64,000 nt of DNA from Synaphobranchus kaupii (taxonomy: Eukaryota > Chordata > Actinopteri > Anguilliformes > Synaphobranchidae). The stretch is from assembly GCA_029718625.1 (NCBI GenBank), contig CM056381.1, positions 54,554,157-54,618,156 on the forward strand, in the 5' to 3' direction. The notes under the pieces were generated by a model. That model was given only the letters and a program-made list of their open reading frames with translations. It searched no databases and was not told the origin of the DNA. This document shows, one piece after another, positions 1 through 10,059 of this stretch; the first letter of the stretch is position 1, and the number at the start of each line of letters is the position of its first letter. A program made the position numbers and the translations under genes.

Positions 1-70
1 TTAATGAAATACAGCTAAACTGTCACACAAAAAAATATAGGCTATAATAATAAAATAAAGAATAGTTTCA

Positions 71-2749
71 TCAGACGTAATTTTGCATAATGCTGTGCTT
101 CAAAGGAACCACCCGAGAGTTTTCAAACATATATGCTGGTAGAGGATAAAAGTCGTGGAGATCATTAACATTTATACACCTCATCATATCCCTTTCAGCA
201 TTCACAGAGAAAAGATGCAAATGTGGCAGGTATTCAGAGTAAAAATCCTTTACAACGAAAAAAATATTGCAGTTATCTTTAATTGCAATGAACATAATTT
301 CTCCAAACTCCATTGTGTGAGCAAAATCAATCACAACAAATAACCCTTTTTTGTATGAACTTCCTTTAAACTCAACTTGCATCACTATTTTTGTATTTGA
401 CTCAGAAAATCCAAAGTCTTTTACAGCAGTCAACACAGCATCATTAAACAAAGCTTTATAAAATGGAGTCCCTTCCTCTGTCTGCAGCACTGGAGCAAAA
501 AAGGAGCCTGAAGAGAGATAAGCCTGCAGTATTTGGTGCCTTTCAGCAATTGTTTTGCACACATTTTTAAAATTCTGTACATGCCTCACACATCTCTTAA
601 AATAAGAGTGTTTGCTTTCGAATCGCATGGTCCACAGTCTGATTAGTGGTCCAAATTGAATAATTAACCAAGGGTAATGCCTTAGATAATGATGCTTAGG
701 TCTTAACTTAATTTCTGGAAACAGTTCTTTTCTCATTTCAAGATATTCGTCAATTAGCTCTTTAAGGTAGGCCACATCTGCTGCTGATATTTTTGGTGCA
801 CAAATAAGTTCTACAATATCTTTAAGCTGCAACAACAGCTGCCATACACCATCTTCAAAATCAGATATCTTGTCACCGATTAGCAAAGGCAAAAGTTTTA
901 GCAGGCACCAATTTTGCAAAGCCTGACCACCCAGTTTACCACCTTTAGGATCAACTTCAGATGGCTTTGAACCACTGTCAGATGCAAGATACTTAAATTG
1001 AACAATGCGGCGATTAAGCAATGGATAAGAAAACCACTTCTTTTTCTTAATGAAGTACTTAATATATAAAGCAGTATCAAATGAAACAACTCCTTCAAAG
1101 AGGTCATGCCCTAAACATGGGGGCAGTCCTGGTTGACAAACTTTAAAATAGTGCAATGAATTAAACACAGAGCAGTGTTTTATGCCGTGGTGTACGTCCA
1201 AAGAATTCTCATTCAAAGATTCAACTGCTGAATCATAATTCTCAACTGTTCTCAGTGGGCCACAAGCTGTTGGTGTAGCATGAAAAATGCTTCGAGTCAT
1301 AAGACAATATCGACAGAAGTAAGTTGAACTACTAAAATTTTCACAAAAACCACCTATGCAATGTGAACCCAAGTTATCACCAGTTATACAAAATAAAGTT
1401 GCTTTAACAGCAGTTCCATCAGGAAGAAAGATCCCATTTTCCTCTAAATCTTTCAAATCATTTATGAGGTTAAAGAACACCTTTTCCTGGCCAAATTCTT
1501 TAAAGTCTTTCTCATAGCATAGCAGAACTAGTTGCATCTGTTCAATGGTTGATCGATTATGAACCTGAAAATTCCCAAGACTGAAGTACACAGCTAGTAC
1601 TTTGTATTTTCTTCTGGCAGAGCCCAAGGGATTAACAATTTCAAATGAATCCTGATATAAAATTATCTGAAGACAGTTAGATTGTTGCTTAAATAAGGGA
1701 TTTGACTTGAAAGCCTGTCCATCATGTATGTCATAGAGCACATCTGCTGGATGGCTGGATATTGGCAAAGTACATTCTCTCCATATATCTGCATTTTTTA
1801 TCATAGTCATCAATGTTTTTTTGACTGGTATATACTGAACATACCTGTCAACTCTATTTGTGTTTTTTCCAAGGTAAACACTTTCTGGTGGCACATAATT
1901 GAAGTTATTCATATAGTATTGTTTCCTTGAAAAAACTGTTCTTAGCGGACCTTCACAAGAAGCTTTAAACAAATCACTATGTGCTACTGTACTTTTAATC
2001 TTCTCAATATCTGCATCAGACAAATGCATTCCAGATTTTAAGAGACAGTCCAATTGTTGGACTACATATTGCTGCCCTAATGTGTGGATATCCAGCATTT
2101 CCTCCACTATTCGTTGAACAGTAGAGGAAGGCAAAATGAATTGACTTTGCAATTTCATGTAAAATAGAGACAAGCTTCTTACATACCAATCACTGACATT
2201 ACTTGGAAATTGAACAGTCTCTGATTCAGATAATGCATTTTCAGTAACATCTTGACTACTGCCAGGGTCACTGGAAATCAAGACAGGATTTTCAAAATCC
2301 ATTGCAGGAGCAGAATTACCTAAATACACGTCGGATATATTATCTACTGTCCAATGCCTGTGCTTCCTTGAAATATGCGCAGTGAAAGATGATTTCACTT
2401 TAAATTTTCGGCTACATCGAAAAAAAGGGCAGCGAACTTCACATCCTTCTCCTATGTGTATTTTTAGATGATTAAGCAGTTCTTGTAAATCGTTGCATTT
2501 CTTATTGCACAATGGAATGCAACACTCCAAAGGCAAAAATATGTTTCTATATCTTGTTGCCCTTGTGGTGTCATGTCTGTGATGTCGGTAAAAATGACAT
2601 TTAAAAGCACCATAAGACAAGAACGTCAGATTACAGTTTTCGACAACGCAAGGAAATGTGCAATTAGCATCATTGCGGTGGAACCTGCAATGTAGCACAT
2701 AGGCACCTAAAGATGGGACAGACTCGCTGCACAACCTACAACTATACAT
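71..2749 (-). CDS. C2H2 zinc-finger DDE transposase-like protein (tnp2/CACTA-like)
   Basis: This is an uninterrupted single-exon frame of 892 codons. The in-frame ATG at 2749 is chosen; the frame extends 5 codons upstream only to a TTG. The first ~135 residues hold about four C2H2-type fingers (for example C-x2-C then H-x3-H near residues 3-24). A body follows whose order matches Tnp2-type transposases: YQDSFEIVNPLG near residue 367, GDNLGSHCIGGF followed by YFCRYC near 458, GHDLFEGVV, then HYLRHYP and WTMRFESKH near 711. I infer that the two Asp and the Glu of these blocks are the DDE triad, and that the protein binds and cuts transposon ends in the nucleus. Similar long zinc-finger proteins are, from memory, common as uncharacterised multicopy genes in fish. 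No stop or frameshift is seen over 2.7 kb, so decay is slight. Its own element ends are not seen; the left end may lie before base 1. A domesticated host gene is the alternative. Confidence 0.7.
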   Translation of the reverse strand: MYSCRLCSESVPSLGAYVLHCRFHRNDANCTFPCVVENCNLTFLSYGAFKCHFYRHHRHDTTRATRYRNIFLPLECCIPLCNKKCNDLQELLNHLKIHIGEGCEVRCPFFRCSRKFKVKSSFTAHISRKHRHWTVDNISDVYLGNSAPAMDFENPVLISSDPGSSQDVTENALSESETVQFPSNVSDWYVRSLSLFYMKLQSQFILPSSTVQRIVEEMLDIHTLGQQYVVQQLDCLLKSGMHLSDADIEKIKSTVAHSDLFKASCEGPLRTVFSRKQYYMNNFNYVPPESVYLGKNTNRVDRYVQYIPVKKTLMTMIKNADIWRECTLPISSHPADVLYDIHDGQAFKSNPLFKQQSNCLQIILYQDSFEIVNPLGSARRKYKVLAVYFSLGNFQVHNRSTIEQMQLVLLCYEKDFKEFGQEKVFFNLINDLKDLEENGIFLPDGTAVKATLFCITGDNLGSHCIGGFCENFSSSTYFCRYCLMTRSIFHATPTACGPLRTVENYDSAVESLNENSLDVHHGIKHCSVFNSLHYFKVCQPGLPPCLGHDLFEGVVSFDTALYIKYFIKKKKWFSYPLLNRRIVQFKYLASDSGSKPSEVDPKGGKLGGQALQNWCLLKLLPLLIGDKISDFEDGVWQLLLQLKDIVELICAPKISAADVAYLKELIDEYLEMRKELFPEIKLRPKHHYLRHYPWLIIQFGPLIRLWTMRFESKHSYFKRCVRHVQNFKNVCKTIAERHQILQAYLSSGSFFAPVLQTEEGTPFYKALFNDAVLTAVKDFGFSESNTKIVMQVEFKGSSYKKGLFVVIDFAHTMEFGEIMFIAIKDNCNIFFVVKDFYSEYLPHLHLFSVNAERDMMRCINVNDLHDFYPLPAYMFENSRVVPLKHSIMQNYV

Positions 2750-3139
2750 TTCAAAATCTCTCAAGTGTGCTAGCTACTGGGTTTCATACGTTAACGTCAC
2801 CCTTGCAAGTTGTCAACTAACGTTAGCTAATTGTATCTCGACATGTTGCATACAATTCTCAACGTTAATCTTTGTAACGTTACATAAATCTAAGTAATAT
2901 GACTGGTATATTTTGGAATGAATGCTGGTTTATTAAAACGAAATATGTATCGTTATCAAGATTACTAACCTTAACGTTATGTGAACCACTCACGGTCAAA
3001 TTCACGTTACAGCTGCAGCGACAAGGCACAATTTGAAAGTTCGCCAACGTTACCACAGACCGGATGTTGCAACTGGCTAGTCTAATAACATGATCGAATA
3101 CTCCACCCTATTGACCGAACGTACTGGGCTGACACCACT
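2750..3139. other. Spacer upstream of the transposase-like gene
   Basis: No ORF or repeat end was recognised. The stretch is rich in AACGTT/ACGTTAGC motifs, which recur at 4030-4330, 5040-5060 and 8560-8850. It should contain the promoter of the minus-strand gene, but no clear TATA box was found. Confidence 0.5.
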
Positions 3140-3165
3140 CCCTTACGGAAATTCACTATGGTTTT
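3140..3165 (+). repeat. Left terminal inverted repeat
   Basis: CCCTTACGGAAATTCACTAT continues into TGGTTTT and pairs with 8432-8457. The difference pattern (G/A, C/T, T/C, G/A) indicates an old but recognisable pair. Confidence 0.6.
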
Positions 3166-3475
3166 TATATAGTAACCATGGCTTTACCATGGTACTTTAT
3201 GGTAACCATGATTACTACGCACCTAACCATGATTACTACGCACCTAACCATGGTACGACCATGGTTTATCCATGGCACTTTATGGTAGCCATGTCACTAC
3301 CATGGTTTATATATGGCACTTTATGGCAACCATGTCACTACCATGGTTTATCTATGACACTTTATGGTGACTATGTTTATTGTACTCTTATCCATGATAC
3401 TACCATGGTTTGCTATGGCTAAGAGAGAGAAACCATAGTTTTTGTTTATTTATTTACCATGGTATTATCACGGCT
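3165..3475. repeat. Left subterminal CCATGG array
   Basis: About 300 bp of imperfect tandem units have a period near 41 bp. The phrase CACTTTATGG recurs at 3276, 3317 and 3358, each copy followed by CCATGTCACTACCATGG or a close variant. Many hexamers are the palindrome CCATGG or ACCATGGT. The translated frame at 3090-3422 is only a product of this repeat. A role as binding sites for an element protein is inference. Confidence 0.75.
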
Positions 3476-3630
3476 TACTATAATCCAAATACAATGCTCT
3501 TTGATCATTCATTGATACATAGGATGTGATATTACTACGTATAACCCAGAGTTAAAATAGAAAAAAAACATTATCAGCTTTCAAATGATGGACAGAAGCT
3601 CAAAAGTTTAATCAAAGTTTTAATATTCAA

Positions 3631-4463
3631 TTATACATTGTACAATACGTAGCCCAATATGTATGACTGTTCAGAATTTACAAATTCACATTCAGCTTCG
3701 TCATCCTCATTGTCATCATCTGAGGGATAGTTGACGTCACCCTGGACGACAAAAAATAAATAACATAATTAATACAAAATATGCATGAAAAGTTTCCCAA
3801 AAGGCTTCCATCACGACATCACAGGACTCACCGACATGTCCTGGTGAGTAAAGTAAAAGTTAACTAATTGACTTGATTTCCTCTCAGCTGCAGCGTCGCA
3901 GATTCACTAACAGCTCAAGGAGAGTGTTCAGTTGTTATGATTGGCACATTGAGTTGCCCGTTGCATGCAGGGAGTAGTAGTTTTTAGCATGCCTAAAAGC
4001 AACGATACAAAATGACACAGCTTTCTCAAATAACTACGAACGTATGGTAGGCCTACTATAACGTTAGCTAATACAGAAAATATCAAACCTGTGCAATGGG
4101 CTCCTCTTTCATCACATTTGCTTGTGTTCTTATCTGAGGGAAAAATATGTAATGTTACTTGTAAGCCTTGGAGTAACGTTACTGTAAAATAGTGAAATTA
4201 AGAAGGAGTTACATTATGAATTAATCTTATTTATTCAGCTAATGTTAGCTAGTTAGCCCAATAAAACCTTATCGGGGGAATTCTGTGGCTAACAGTTTTA
4301 AGTTAGCTAGCTAGTTAACTTAACCACCTAGCTAGCTGGGTAGTCAAGGATCACAAAAAAAAAAGTTGTCACTTACTTTTTCTAACCGTCTTCGAGAGGT
4401 TTCGGCAATCTCAGTGTCCAGGTGGTACAAAAATGTTTTATATGGAGCTCTTTTATGTGCCAT
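3631..4463 (-). CDS. Small acidic protein, three exons, unknown function
   Basis: Minus-strand exons are 4377-4463 (29 codons, ATG at 4463), 4089-4133 (15 codons) and 3631-3741 (36 codons plus TAA). All introns are GT-AG and phase 0: donors GTAAGT after 4377 and GTTTGA after 4089, acceptors CTCAG before 4133 and TCCAG before 3741. The 80-residue product starts MAHKRAPYKTFLYHLD, has a basic RRR patch near residue 25, a KEEP motif near 39, and a strongly acidic run DDDNEDDEAE near 52. An ATTAAA poly(A) signal (minus strand, plus positions 3607-3612) follows the stop by about 20 bp. Its ATG lies 265 bp from the ATG of the divergent plus-strand gene, so the two probably share a promoter. I do not recognise a family. 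Each exon is too short to be found as a single frame; support comes from the three phase-compatible junctions and the poly(A) site. Confidence 0.6.
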
Positions 4464-4727
4464 ATTTTATTTTTTCCCTTACATGCCCGTGGTTGACTGT
4501 GATCGAAACAGTTGGCTAGCGGCGGCTTTTGGCTTTCATGTTTGGCTCATATGATAGTTCGCGCGCTTTCTCACTTGGCAGTGGCACTCTGTTGCTCTGT
4601 TGCGCGAGCAGATCGATTTGAATTTTGGTCAGTTGGAAACTTGGAGCAGGCGGCAGGCGCGCAAACATTACAAGTTGCATCTGAATTCGTCCTCCCACTG
4701 CTAACGTTAAAAATAGTAGTGCCATCC
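4464..4727. promoter_or_regulatory. Putative bidirectional promoter between divergent genes
   Basis: This 264-bp interval lies between the two divergent start codons. It is more GC-rich around 4500-4660 (GCGGCGGC, GCGCGC, GCGCGAGC) than its surroundings, and no convincing TATA box is seen on either strand. Assignment rests on the position between the two gene models. Confidence 0.45.
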
Positions 4728-7700
4728 ATGTATGGTTTGTTTGATTTTTTTGAAGAGGGTTCGCTGGCTGTTGGACCCTTAACTCGGGTCAACTTAAGCG
4801 GCACTGGAGTTTCGCCTAAAACCCTCAACCCAACAGACTGGAACGGAGACACAGAGGTGCTGGTCAGATGGGGAACCCCTGGTCAACTATATCCTGCTAA
4901 AATATTGGAAATATCAGGTAAGATTATTTTTTTAAATCCTTCTATTTCCTTTATCATCCTACATTTAAAATTAGACTAACTGGCCATTTTAACAGTGCAA
5001 ATTATTGTGCTTATAATAACGTTTCACATGATATAGCTAGCTAGCTAGCTAACGTTAGCTTAGCCTACGTTAGAACCTTTATTTGGTTAAGGGCCGTTGA
5101 CATTACCACGATAACTATAAAACTATAACGTTAACTATAAACTGCCAGCATCCATACTAGAGGACGTTTCATCGTTTATGACAAGTCTATCAAGCAGCTA
5201 TTAGCCTATGTAAACTGCAGGAAACAGGTCTGTAAAACAAGATCTCTCTCTTCTGCAACGTTACCATCACTTTTCAAGTAACGTTAGGCTAACGTTAACG
5301 AAACGTTATCTCTATCTTACAACACATTTAACGACATGCAAGTCCACTGCGAGATATGAATCCATAAAATCTAGACTAACCACTGTTATGATTTCTCTCA
5401 ATAAACGGACTTGACACGCACCGTATTTCTGAAAGGTGTTAAATTTTTTATTGGTGGATAAAATTGGAAGAAATCGCTCTGCGAGTGATCCAAACGATAG
5501 CCACGATAGATCCAAACGATGTTGTTGTAGTGTGGACATCCATTCACTAGCAAGCACGATTTAGTTATTGTTATTGTTATGGTGTAACGTTACAGCTATA
5601 TTTAACACAACCAGGCTTTTTGTAACGCGGTTAACCTAAATTAAGGTTAACACGATCGTGGCACATGAAAACTTACAGCTTGGTGTTCTTAATTTTGCAG
5701 CAGATAACCTACAATAGCATAGTGCAGTTGCAGTGTTAGCGGGTCAACGTTGTTAGTTGACCGGGCCACTAGATGGCGCTCTATGGTTGTGTTGTATGTG
5801 CAAAATTACCTAGCAAGCAACATTCAATTTTGTTTAATGTGCGTTGTGTTTGTCCATGATTTGGCCTGTTTGCTAATGATAAGAACAAAGTTTGTTAATG
5901 TTAATTTAAATCAAGCCAAGTCACAATTATCTATATAAAATAAGTAATTTGATCGTTTTTATATCATCCTCTACTAGAAAATGAGTACAGTCTCACTCAG
6001 AAAAGAGAGAGGCTCATCAAAGGGACTGAGCTGAGTGATGATGAAATGTGTGGCAGAGGGAAACAGAAGAAGACATCAACTCAGTTTTCTTCCTCAGAAG
6101 ATGAAGGCAAGGCCATTTTTAACAACAAAAAAATTACCGTAAGTTTTCGAAATCAATGTAATATAAATTATATTTGCACCAGTTGTTTTTACCCTGAAGT
6201 ATGCCACAGTGGAGCGGTGGGATGGTGCTATTATCTAATCATAGTGACCATTTTCTGCCTCTCCCCTAAGACTAAAAAGAAAGGTGTGTCTGCAGTCCAA
6301 GCTGGACTAATTGATAAATTACTCCAGCAGAGGAGGCAAAAACTCACTAAGTTATCTCACGGCTATTTTGATGGTCAATTTAATAGAAATGATCTAGGCC
6401 AGTGGTTCTCAACCCTGGTCCTGGAGTACCACTGTGTATGCTGGTTTTCGTTCCAACCACAATTGCAATACTTGAATTTTAACAAGCTGTTCATTTTTCT
6501 TAATTAGGTGTTTTTAATGTTTAGAGGGATTATTTACATTCTGAAGCCACATTATGTTAGTAATAGCTATGCATGCCATGAAGAATAATAGTCCAATATT
6601 CACATTGTGCTGTATTGTAAACAATTAAAAGGAGGTAAAAAAAAATTTAACTGATCAAATCAAAGACTGAGGTGAATCAATTGGCTCATAATTGGTGAAA
6701 TTGTGGACACATGGCCACTAAAACTAACCGTTTGGTAAATAATGAAGAATTCAAAGACAAAGCAAATGATAATGAGCCAAACCTGCATTGTGTTAACAAG
6801 TTTAAGGAAAAAATTATGAAGGAACTTGTGTTCAACTACCTAATTAGGAGCCTATTCACCTGAGTTCTTACCTCTTCTTTGTAATTGTTTGCATTGCAAT
6901 ATAACACAATAAGCATAACGAACATTGGATTTTCTTTCTTCAAAGCATGCATAGCTATTGCTAACATAACGTGGCTTAAGAGAGTAAAGAGTTTAAAGTG
7001 TTATCTCTATACAATAAAAACACCTAATTAAGAACAAATAACAGCTTGTTAAAATTCTGGTATTGTAATTGTGGTTGGAACGAAAACCAGCATACACAGT
7101 GGTACTCCAGGACCATGGTTGAGAACCACTGATCTAGGCTACTCTCTCTGTCCAGTCAGATGGTCTGCCATACGGCAAATTGAGCCTCTATCCCCACTAC
7201 CTTCTAGCTATACTTGTAAACAAAACAAATAAGGATCCATTTATTGCTGTCTACATTTATTTAAATTATTTGCCTATTGTGCATGTACAATGTACATGTC
7301 AGCGCAGGTCACAATCAGTCCTTATAAACCCTATGATGTTGTTGTATCTATCACGTAGATTAGCAGCCTCTGTCTGCAGAGGTGTGACTTGCACGTAGTA
7401 CCGCATCTCAAGACACATTTGAGATTTCACGACTAGTCCAATGTTGTCTTGAACTCGCGACACATTTCACGGTCTCTTTGAGTTACGAGCACTTTCGGGA
7501 AAGCATCGTGAATGGCAAGTATATCTTCACAACACGTTTCACGACATACTTTTCACTACGACATGCTTTGGGAAAGCCACCCCTGTACAGTATCACAGAT
7601 GTAGGACTTCAAATATCAAATGTATGCACCAGATCATAATTTTTGTAAAGTTACCTTGTGTTTTATAGTTTATGTTTTAACATTTGGGATTTGTTTCTCA

Positions 7701-7963
7701 CACTGCTTTACAGACTACACTTTGAAAAAATTTCCCACGGCGAACCTTAAAGACTTAAGGGCAGCAGTGAGAAATAAGCTGAACAACGAGAGCAAAATCT
7801 ACAAGAGAACCCTGTAAGTTTAAAAGCACAACAACATTTCACTTTCCTACAACTTTTTTAATCATTTGTATAATGATCTCTCTCTCTCTCACTCTCTCTC
7901 TCTCTCTCACTCTCACACAGAGGTAGAGCCAGTGTTGCAGCCAGTGATGCCAATGATGCCTAG
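4728..7963 (+). CDS. Five-exon gene, weakly BEN-like tail; exon 3 interrupted by a hAT MITE
   Basis: Exons are 4728-4917, 5978-6138, 6271-6399 with 7140-7215, 7714-7813 and 7921-7963 (TAG). Donors are GTAAGA, GTAAGT, GTAAAC and GTAAGT; all acceptors end in AG. Phases agree at every junction (1, 0, 1, 2), giving 232 codons once the inserted MITE and one target copy are discounted. Early residues include EVLVRWGTPGQLYPAKILEI, resembling the N-terminus of several fish DNA-binding or coiled-coil proteins. Residues ~80-120 are Lys/Ser/Glu-rich. Exon 4 (FPTANLKDLRAAVRNKL) resembles the end of a BEN DNA-binding domain, but only weakly. An ATTAAA signal lies near 8067. As it stands, reading through exon 3 enters the MITE and stops at 6505-6507, so the full protein needs splicing around or loss of the MITE. 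Longer upstream frames begin only with TTG. Function is unknown; DNA binding at the element ends is a guess. Confidence 0.55.
6400..7131. mobile_element. hAT-type MITE, 732 bp
   Basis: It has perfect inverted ends CAGTGGTTCTCAACC, extending about 60 bp with a few changes, and is flanked by the 8-bp duplication ATCTAGGC (6392-6399 and 7132-7139). It has no coding capacity. The 8-bp duplication and CAG-TGGTTCTCAACC-type end are typical of hAT elements. A second copy lies at 25023-25746. Confidence 0.93.
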
Positions 7964-8140
7964 GGTGCATGTTTCTTTATGTGTGTGTTGGGGGCGGGGG
8001 GGATAGGGGGTTCAGCTCAACTGTTTTGCCAATGTTCTCATCTTTGTTTATGTTTTGGATTGCTAATTAAATACATTTTGAATAATTGTGCCTCTGCCTC
8101 ATTTTATGGCTTTAACTGACTGACTGCCACGGGTCATATG

Positions 8141-8400
8141 TTCACTGTGAAACCATGGTTGAGATACTATAGTAAACTATATGAAAACTATGGTTGAACC
8201 ATGATTCACAAACCATGGTTTTTTGTTTCACTGTGAAACCATGGTTGAGATACTATAGTAAACTATATGAAAACTATGGTTGAACCATGATTCACAAACC
8301 ATGGTTTTTTGTTTCACTGTGAAACCATGGTTGAGATACTATAGTAAACTATATGAAAATTATGGTTGAACCATGATTCATAAACCATGGTTTTTCGCTC
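8141..8400. repeat. Right subterminal 86-bp tandem repeat, three copies
   Basis: Units start at 8141, 8227 and 8313 with TTCACTGTGAAACCATGG, and contain ACTATGGTTGAACCATG and ACAAACCATGG. The three copies are nearly identical. With the CCATGG units at the left end, they form the subterminal regions of the 3140-8457 element, although the unit sequence and period differ between ends. Confidence 0.9.
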
Positions 8401-8457
8401 CGCCAAAAAACTATGGCCTGCTTACCATGGTAAAACTATGGTAAATTTTCGTAAGGG

Positions 8458-9765
8458 CTGCATCATGCTAACGAGAAGTTAATTGTCATAAGCCCAAATA
8501 CAAAAGCAAAAATCCGATATTGGCTGAACGGTCATACCACGGTCTAAAAAATAAATGTTTATGTAACGTTAGATCAACAACTTTTCAGTTAATTCAAAAA
8601 TAAAATGGCTAACTTAGCTAACGTTACCACTAAGTTAACTGTTAGACAATAACTTTAATTAAATTTGACATTCACAACGATATGGACGGCGTTACCAAAT
8701 TTATGATTATCCGCTACTTTATAAATACGGTAACGTTAACGGTAAAACACCCTGCTAAGAAAATAAAACATAACGTTAGCCAATTAGCGAGCTAGTTAGC
8801 CAACATGGTTACCTAACGCGTAAATTAGGTAACGTTAAAGTTAGCTACTAGCTAGCTAGCGCTAGCTAACTGGGGAAATTTTGTCTAACCCACAAGTTTA
8901 TGTTAATGACCCACTCAGTTTGGTGTTGCCAAAGTTAACTCACCGAGAAAGTGGCAATTTCTGATGTAGCTACAGTCAATGTTTTATGAACTTTCTTAAA
9001 GATGCAACTTAACTAACTCGGGGCTATTAAATTCGATATCGTCGTAGCGAGGCTTCCTTGCTTGTTGAAATGTGAAAGTGGACGAGTTTGGTTGACGCAA
9101 CGATATGGACGGCAATGATTGGTCAATAAAACCGCCAATTTTTCGCGGTTTTAATGACCAATCATGGCAAGCCTTGGACAGTAGGCAATTTTTTCTAGTC
9201 TCATGCCTTGGCAATTAATATTCCTTAATTTTAGCAACCTTGTTTAATCGACCATATTAGGCGATATGATTATTATTGTTATTTCCTCGTATATTGTATG
9301 CATTTTGTTGTCAAGTCAATGCAAATACGGTAGTTAGGCTATATTGATTACTGTATGTATCCAAGCAGAAAAAAAATACACGCTGTTTATTTAGTAGGGA
9401 GAATAGTCTGTGAAAGCTCAAGCAATAGCCCATTAAGTGTTGGCCTAATCAGTAGGAATATATGATTCAGAGTGATTTGGTCAAGTCTGAGATCAAGAAG
9501 GGTAGTCAAGGACTTCAACATACATTTTAATATTTAAAGATTTAGGCCTGTGTGCAAAACTCCAACAATTGTAGGCATGATTGTTTGGGTGATAGCCTAT
9601 TTTCATATTTAGACTAAACAAAGGCATTTCAACTTCACTGCAATCCCAACTTTAATACGTTATCATTATTCGTAGGCTCCATGTTGTTTTAGCCTAATTG
9701 GCAGTGAATTTAACAATATCCTACAATCCTAAAAAAATGGTTAGTTTACCTTCATTTTAACAGTT
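8458..9765. other. Non-coding flank rich in AACGTTAGC motifs
   Basis: No ORF with recognisable content. 8560-8850 is crowded with TAACGTTA and GCTAGCTAG palindromes, much like 2800-2890. A near-repeat ACGATATGGACGGC occurs at ~8678 and ~9100. A strong hairpin lies at 9115-9165. The remainder is AT-rich with nothing recognised. Confidence 0.5.
9115..9165. repeat. 21-bp inverted repeat with ATTGG/CCAAT in its arms
   Basis: The arms at 9115-9135 and 9145-9165 (ATGATTGGTCA and TGACCAATCAT cores) differ at one position and are separated by 9 bases. Each arm holds a CCAAT-box-like motif facing outwards, so it may be part of a bidirectional promoter. No gene was recognised on either side. Confidence 0.6.
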
Positions 9766-9769
9766 CATT

Positions 9770-10045
9770 CACTTTCAGCATTTACAGTAATTTTTTGGTA
9801 AATATCACTTTACAGTAGTTAACATTTAATTTACAGTGTTTTAACATTAAGATTGGGGAAAATGGTAAAAACCTTCATTATTATGAGTACATTACCTTCA
9901 ATTTTACGGACATTTTGGTAAATGTCACTTTACAGTAGTTAACATTTAATTTACAGTGGTTTAACATTAATGTTGAGAAAATGTAAAAAAACCTTTATTA
10001 TTATGATTATTTAACCTTCATTTTACGGACATTTTTTACAGTGTA
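9770..10045. repeat. Tandem repeat, ~120-bp unit, 2.3 copies
   Basis: The phrase GGTAAATRTCACTTTACAG recurs at 9797 and 9917, and ACCTTCATTTTACGGACATTT closes the array near 10040 with TTTTTACAGTGTA. The closing motif looks like a MITE end, so this may be the inside of a short element. Confidence 0.7.
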
Positions 10046-10059
10046 GCTAAAATAAGGCA

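Larger units (their letters stand above)
3140..8457. mobile_element. 5.3-kb TIR-bounded element carrying two divergent spliced genes
   Basis: The left end reads CCCTTACGGAAATTCACTAT. The right end, reverse complemented, reads CCCTTACGAAAATTTACCAT. The match continues to about 26 bp with a few mismatches. The dinucleotide CT abuts both ends (3138-3139 and 8458-8459), a possible but weak 2-bp target duplication. Each end is followed inwards by tandem CCATGG-containing repeats, as expected of subterminal transposase-binding arrays. Inside are a minus-strand three-exon gene and a plus-strand five-exon gene, both with plausible poly(A) signals inside the ends. No transposase domain is found between the ends, so the element looks non-autonomous or is a two-accessory-gene derivative. 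The transposase-like gene at 71-2749 lies 390 bp outside the left end. The superfamily is not certain; CACTA-like is suggested by the short duplication and the neighbouring gene. Confidence 0.6.

Noticed and set aside
3090..3422. Tyr/His-rich 110-codon frame
   Set aside because: It is translated subterminal tandem repeat and crosses the element end.
4512..4727. Upstream extension of the plus-strand exon 1 frame
   Set aside because: It opens with TTG and is hydrophobic and unlike the rest; the ATG at 4728 is the first in-frame ATG leading into the conserved-looking part.
8141..8400. CRISPR-like array
   Set aside because: The 86-bp units are head-to-tail with no spacers, in a eukaryotic transposon end.
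2800..8850. AACGTTAGC/GCTAGCTAG clusters as regulatory elements of the cassette
   Set aside because: The same motifs occur at 30520, 34955, 40650 and elsewhere, so they look like general genome composition.
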